From assembly GCA_017312345.1 (NCBI GenBank), contig BLAA01000001.1, positions 1,426,001-1,490,000 on the forward strand: a stretch of DNA of 64,000 nt, read 5' to 3'. This stretch comes from Candidatus Denitrolinea symbiosum (GTDB lineage: Bacteria; Chloroflexota; Anaerolineae; Anaerolineales; Villigracilaceae). How positions within the stretch are numbered: the first letter of the stretch is position 1; each line of letters starts with the position of its first letter. The notes under the pieces are model-generated. The model saw only the letters and a list, made by a program, of their open reading frames with translations. It made no database searches and was not told the origin of the DNA. Positions 60,636 through 64,000 of the stretch are shown piece by piece. The position numbers and the translations under genes were made by a program.

Positions 60636-61661
60636 TTAGAAATCTAATTTCACGACCGCCGTTAAATTGTTTGGGCGGTCGGGATTCAAACCTTTCGCCA
60701 ACGAACGATAGAACGACATCAATTGCAGGACGGGAAGATATAGGACGCCGCGCACCTCCTCTGGGATATTGGACTCAAAACAGACATCCGCTTCTTTCTC
60801 ACCGACGGCTGATACAGTTCCCCCAAGCGCTTTCATCTCTTCGAGCGCCTTCGCCTCGTGCTGATGATTCGCCGTGGACACCAGACCGCAAACGACGGTT
60901 GACTTGCCGACCATGCTCATCGGTCCGTGACGGAACTCTAAAAAGTGAAACGGTTCGCTGTGCGTGAGAGTCATCTCTTTCATTTTGAGATTCACTTCGC
61001 AGGCAAGTCCGTAGCGGATACCTGAACCGAGAAAATAAAATCTATCGAACTCCAAATTCTCGCCAATTGATCTGGCATACGATTCATAATTACCAATCAC
61101 CGAATTACCAATCTCTGGCAATTTCCCCATCGCCTCCAGCAGATCATCCCTGCCTGCCATCTTCGCCGCCAACGCCGCCGCCACCACGTACATCGAAGCG
61201 AACGAACGCGTCTGCGCGACGGACTGTTCCTGTCCCTTATCCATCACAAAATTAAAGTCCGCCATCTGTGAAAGAGCTTCGTTGTAATTACTAATTACAA
61301 CTACATCGCCGCGCTTTTCATTCTTGAATTTCTCGACCGCTTTCAACGTTTCGGTTGTCGTGCCCGAACGGCTGACGGCAATGAGTAAGTAAGGCGAGAT
61401 ACTATCTCGCCCTACAACCGTCTGCGGATTCAACAACAACTCCCCGCCAGAGACGGCTTGCGCCGCGCGCCCCGTCAACTCGGTGTACAACGCCGCCGCC
61501 GCGAGCGAAAGGTAGTACGTGGAGCTACAGCCAGTAAAGATGACGCGGTCATATCCGCCAGCCCTGGGCGTGTTCGAAGCGCGAACAACCTCCAGCGCCT
61601 GCGCCCACGCTTCAGTCTGCGATTTGATTTCGTTGTAAGTGTGGTAGTTTGATGGTTGCAT
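60636..61661 (-). CDS. SIS-domain sugar isomerase/deaminase (AgaS-like)
   Basis: This 341-residue protein has two SIS domains, with FTGCSSTYYLSLAAAALY, AVSRSGTTTET and HSEPFHFLEFRHGPMSMV. It resembles AgaS and the isomerase half of GlmS. AgaS converts galactosamine-6-phosphate to tagatose-6-phosphate, which would feed the PfkB kinase and LacD-like aldolase in this operon. Repeat-derived segments lie at 61084-61117, 61282-61300 and 61390-61418. Confidence 0.88.
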   Translation of the reverse strand: MQPSNYHTYNEIKSQTEAWAQALEVVRASNTPRAGGYDRVIFTGCSSTYYLSLAAAALYTELTGRAAQAVSGGELLLNPQTVVGRDSISPYLLIAVSRSGTTTETLKAVEKFKNEKRGDVVVISNYNEALSQMADFNFVMDKGQEQSVAQTRSFASMYVVAAALAAKMAGRDDLLEAMGKLPEIGNSVIGNYESYARSIGENLEFDRFYFLGSGIRYGLACEVNLKMKEMTLTHSEPFHFLEFRHGPMSMVGKSTVVCGLVSTANHQHEAKALEEMKALGGTVSAVGEKEADVCFESNIPEEVRGVLYLPVLQLMSFYRSLAKGLNPDRPNNLTAVVKLDF

Positions 61662-61755
61662 AGTTTGGTAGTTGTGTAGTTTGATAGTTCAATAGTTGTG
61701 TAGTTCGTTAGTTGCGCCGTTCACTGCTCACTGATTACTGATCACTAATCACTGC
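61662..61755. repeat. GTAGTTTG octamers and CACTGAT heptamers
   Basis: TAGTTTG/TAGTTGTG units run from about 61650 to 61712, followed by CACTGATTACTGATCACTAA-type units to 61757. They fill the gap between the amidohydrolase and SIS genes and extend a few codons into the SIS N-terminal region. Confidence 0.75.
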
Positions 61756-62790
61756 TCACTCAATCTTCAACACCCTCACCGCATTGTCACGATAGATCTT
61801 CTTCAACACATCATCGGGCAGATACAAACCGTAGGCATAGAATCGTCCCTGCCTCGGCGTTTCGCTGACGTTGTAATTGAAATATTCATCATCCGTTTCG
61901 AGCAGGCGATAACTCAAACGATACGCGTCAAGGTTGGGACTCATATCCGAGCCGTACAAGATGCGGTCTTGATATTGGATGAAAAATTTCCGCGCGGTGT
62001 AGGGCTGTCTTCCCAACTCGCCCAGCCGCGCCGAAATATCAATGTAATAGTTCGGGCAATCGTCGAGCATCTGCCCCACCCAGCCGAGATTTTCGCCGTA
62101 ACACCCAACATGCGCGCCGATGAAAGTCGTATTGCGATGACGCGCTACTAAATTTTTGAAACTGTTCATGATATGCATGAACGACGGGAACGGCGGGCTG
62201 GTAAACGCCCAATCGGGGTGATTCCCCAACTCCTCCCAACGTTCGTTCGTTTCGTCAATCGGGTCGAAAAACGCGACAGGGTCGGCGACGTGGATCAACA
62301 CGGGCAAACCCAACTCGCCAGCCGTTTCCCAAATCGGGATAAGGCGCGCATCGTCCACGTCAACCACTCGCCCCTTTTCATCTTTGACGTGCAACCCGAA
62401 CGGCTTCCAGATTTTGAGTCCCTGCGCGCCCGCTTCCTTCTGGACCCTCAACCTGTTCGCCGCCCATTCAGCGAATCCATCGCCCATGCTTTCCCACTTC
62501 GACCAATCCACGCCGCCGAAGATCTGAAACCGCTCGGGTGCTTTCGCTTTGAAATGATCGAGATGCCGATGCAAAATATCCTCGCCCCAACCGCCGTCGA
62601 GGTCAACGTAATGAGTTACGCCCGCTTCGTCGAGCAGGTCGAGCAGTTCGGTCAACGGTTTGTCATCCCAGCCGCCGCCAAACGGTTCGCCGAGATGGTT
62701 GTGCGCGTCAATGACGGGGAATTTCGGTTTGTCAACCAGCGTGGTCTTTGTAACCAGTTTCGATTGCGGACGAAAATTTTCGAGGAGCAT
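61756..62790 (-). CDS. Amidohydrolase-family (TIM-barrel) hydrolase
   Basis: This 344-residue protein of the amidohydrolase_2 type has a metal-binding HxH in VIDAHNHLGEP, a histidine in LPVLIHVADP, one in FIGAHVGCYGENLG and an aspartate in ILYGSDMSPN. The family includes lactonases and decarboxylases; the substrate here is unknown. The start is ATG 62790 or TTG 62808, the latter overlapping the regulator stop. Its place in a sugar operon suggests a lactone or acid intermediate. Confidence 0.85.
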   Translation of the reverse strand: MLLENFRPQSKLVTKTTLVDKPKFPVIDAHNHLGEPFGGGWDDKPLTELLDLLDEAGVTHYVDLDGGWGEDILHRHLDHFKAKAPERFQIFGGVDWSKWESMGDGFAEWAANRLRVQKEAGAQGLKIWKPFGLHVKDEKGRVVDVDDARLIPIWETAGELGLPVLIHVADPVAFFDPIDETNERWEELGNHPDWAFTSPPFPSFMHIMNSFKNLVARHRNTTFIGAHVGCYGENLGWVGQMLDDCPNYYIDISARLGELGRQPYTARKFFIQYQDRILYGSDMSPNLDAYRLSYRLLETDDEYFNYNVSETPRQGRFYAYGLYLPDDVLKKIYRDNAVRVLKIE

Positions 62791-62800
62791 GGTTTTCCAG

Positions 62801-63574
62801 TTATGCAATGATGACTTCGATTCCGAGTTTCTTCAGCGCTTGCAGGAATTTCTTGTCGGCACGCGAATCTGTCACGAAGGTGTGAACAGCCTTCAATGGG
62901 GCAAGAAGCGCAGTCGAAACGCGGTTCACTTTCGAGTGGTCGGCGATGATGATGAGTTGGCGTCCGATCTTCAGGATGGCGCGGTCGGTTTGAGTCTCTG
63001 GCAGGTAATCGTTGGTCAGCCCGTGTTTCAGGCTGATGCCGCGCGTGCCCATGAGGACCTTATCCACGCGCAGTTCTGCCAGCGCTTGTTCTGTGATGTG
63101 ACCGATGAAGGAAAGTTCGCTCTCGCGTAGTTGTCCGCCCAATGAAACGACCGTAATGTCTTTGACGCCCGCCAGCGCGTTTAACACGGGCAGGGAATTG
63201 GTGACGACGGTGAGATTTTTGCGCTCGCGTAAATGTTTCGCCGCTTCAAGTACGGTCGTGCCTGAGCCGAGGAAAACGGTCTCGCCGTCCGCGATCAAAT
63301 CCGCCGCCGCGCGCCCAATGCTTGATTTTTCATCAGTCTGTTCGACCTCGCGCTGAAGGATGGGCAGTTCGGGCGGCGCCTGTTCCACCGCGATGACGCC
63401 GCCATGCACGCGCTGGGCTTTGCCCTGCGAAGCGAGCGATTCCAAATCGCGCCGCGCCGTCGCCTCGCTGATCTCAAACTGCTCGACGATCTCAGCCACG
63501 CTGAGGCGTCCCTGCCGCTCCAGCAGGGAATGGATCTGTTTTTGGCGTTCAGGGGTGGGCGTGAAATCGCTCAT
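62801..63574 (-). CDS. DeoR-family transcriptional regulator
   Basis: This 257-residue protein has an N-terminal DeoR helix-turn-helix (RQKQIHSLLERQGRLSVAEI, then SEATARRDLESL) and a C-terminal sugar-phosphate-binding domain (VFLGSGTTVLEAAKHL, KVLMGTRGISLKHGL). It is the first gene of the catabolic operon and probably represses it until a phosphorylated sugar binds. ATG 63574. Confidence 0.93.
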   Translation of the reverse strand: MSDFTPTPERQKQIHSLLERQGRLSVAEIVEQFEISEATARRDLESLASQGKAQRVHGGVIAVEQAPPELPILQREVEQTDEKSSIGRAAADLIADGETVFLGSGTTVLEAAKHLRERKNLTVVTNSLPVLNALAGVKDITVVSLGGQLRESELSFIGHITEQALAELRVDKVLMGTRGISLKHGLTNDYLPETQTDRAILKIGRQLIIIADHSKVNRVSTALLAPLKAVHTFVTDSRADKKFLQALKKLGIEVIIA

Positions 63575-63585
63575 GCTCGCTCAAA

Positions 63586-63628
63586 AATCAATCATAATCA
63601 ATCATAGCATGAAATTTCAATTTTTCAA
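63586..63628 (-). promoter_or_regulatory. Promoter and direct-repeat operator of the catabolic operon
   Basis: On the minus strand TTGAAA (63628-63623), a 16-base spacer and TATGAT (63606-63601) with a preceding TG form a promoter. Two perfect tandem copies of ATGATTGATT (63605-63586) overlap the -10 and the start site, as expected for a DeoR-type operator. Confidence 0.65.
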
Positions 63629-63657
63629 GAGGCTGTTTCTTAAAAAATCGTAACAGG

Positions 63658-64000
63658 TCACGCTGACGCTTCGATGAACGGCAAGACGGGCTGACCCATC
63701 AAGGCGACCAGTTTTTGAAATGTGCTTTGTCCATGTCGCTTGGCAGTATTCAGGATGGTTGCTAAAGCCGCATAGCCTTGTGCTACCCAATCGGAGCGGA
63801 AACTCCCCATGACTTTACGATGAATGACAGACGGACGCAAGGCGCGTTCGCAGGCATTATTGTGGGCAGGCACATCTACATGATGCAGGAAGACCAATAA
63901 GGCATCCCGATGCTTGCGATAGCGTTTGAGCAGATTGGCCCCCAACCCGCGGAAGGTTCGTTGCAAGAGTTGTTTCAAGCGTTTTTCCAGAATTACCGCT
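63658..64000 (-). CDS. IS66-family transposase, C-terminal part
   Basis: The frame is open from the right window edge to TGA 63658, about 113 residues. It contains VPAHNNACERALRPSVIHRK with the catalytic glutamate, then GSFRSDWVAQGYAALATILN, the IS66 transposase C-terminus. The N-terminal part lies outside the window. I could not identify the terminal repeat in the gap before the regulator promoter. Confidence 0.85.
   Translation of the reverse strand, partial: AVILEKRLKQLLQRTFRGLGANLLKRYRKHRDALLVFLHHVDVPAHNNACERALRPSVIHRKVMGSFRSDWVAQGYAALATILNTAKRHGQSTFQKLVALMGQPVLPFIEASA

Overview
The window reads as a chromosome segment of a GC-rich anaerobic or facultative bacterium. Gene content and style suggest Chloroflexota, class Anaerolineae: DUF1385 protein, YvcK with N-terminal membrane helices, WD40-like surface protein, many TATAAT promoters close to start codons, and abundant intergenic palindromes and 7-8 nt repeats. 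The assignment is an inference; there is no rRNA in the window and I saw no tRNA.

Region 1 (1-16092, all minus strand) is a large sulfur-metabolism locus. In transcription order it encodes TusA, two DsrE-like proteins, a lipoate-binding protein (LbpA), a thioredoxin-like protein, then HdrC1, HdrB1, HdrA, a conserved unknown protein, an HdrC-HdrB fusion, EtfB, EtfA and a membrane HdrD-like ETF oxidoreductase (EMO type). A zinc-finger protein, two more LbpA proteins, a lipoate-protein ligase, a fused DmsB-DmsC-type subunit and the first 22 codons of another gene follow. This is the gene set of the sulfur-oxidising heterodisulfide-reductase-like (sHdr) pathway in its ETF-linked form. TusA and DsrE would deliver sulfane sulfur, LbpA and sHdr would oxidise it, and EtfBA with EMO would pass the electrons to quinone. 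A NarL-type two-component system (16208-18557) is transcribed divergently from tusA.

Region 2 (18.6-30.7 kb) holds housekeeping genes (birA, an M23/LysM peptidase, rho with a structured leader, a dienelactone hydrolase), a helicase pair resembling a split AddAB, and two toxin-antitoxin modules. One module is bracketed by a duplicated 3' end of the helicase gene. Region 3 (30.7-49.9 kb) has a third toxin-antitoxin module, a beta-propeller surface protein and central metabolism (gapA, pgk, FTCD, yvcK, ROK kinase, class III aminotransferase). It also has a stand-alone Fe-S PD-(D/E)XK nuclease, an M20 peptidase, a peptide-type binding protein, secG and a PHP phosphoesterase.

Region 4 (49.9-63.6 kb, minus strand) is a sugar or amino-sugar catabolic operon: DeoR regulator, amidohydrolase, AgaS-like SIS protein, sugar ABC transporter, DUF4832 lipoprotein, GH4 glycosidase, class I aldolase, PfkB kinase and GatZ/KbaZ. 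The transporter has been gutted. Most of the binding protein, any first permease and most of the second permease are missing. An intact IS256-family element and a 5'-truncated, AT-rich AAA/TPR gene sit in their place. An IS66-type transposase fragment closes the window.

Two genome-style features stand out. Many intergenic gaps carry degenerate tandem 7-8-mers, often in opposing arms, and several palindromic repeats lie in frame inside coding genes.
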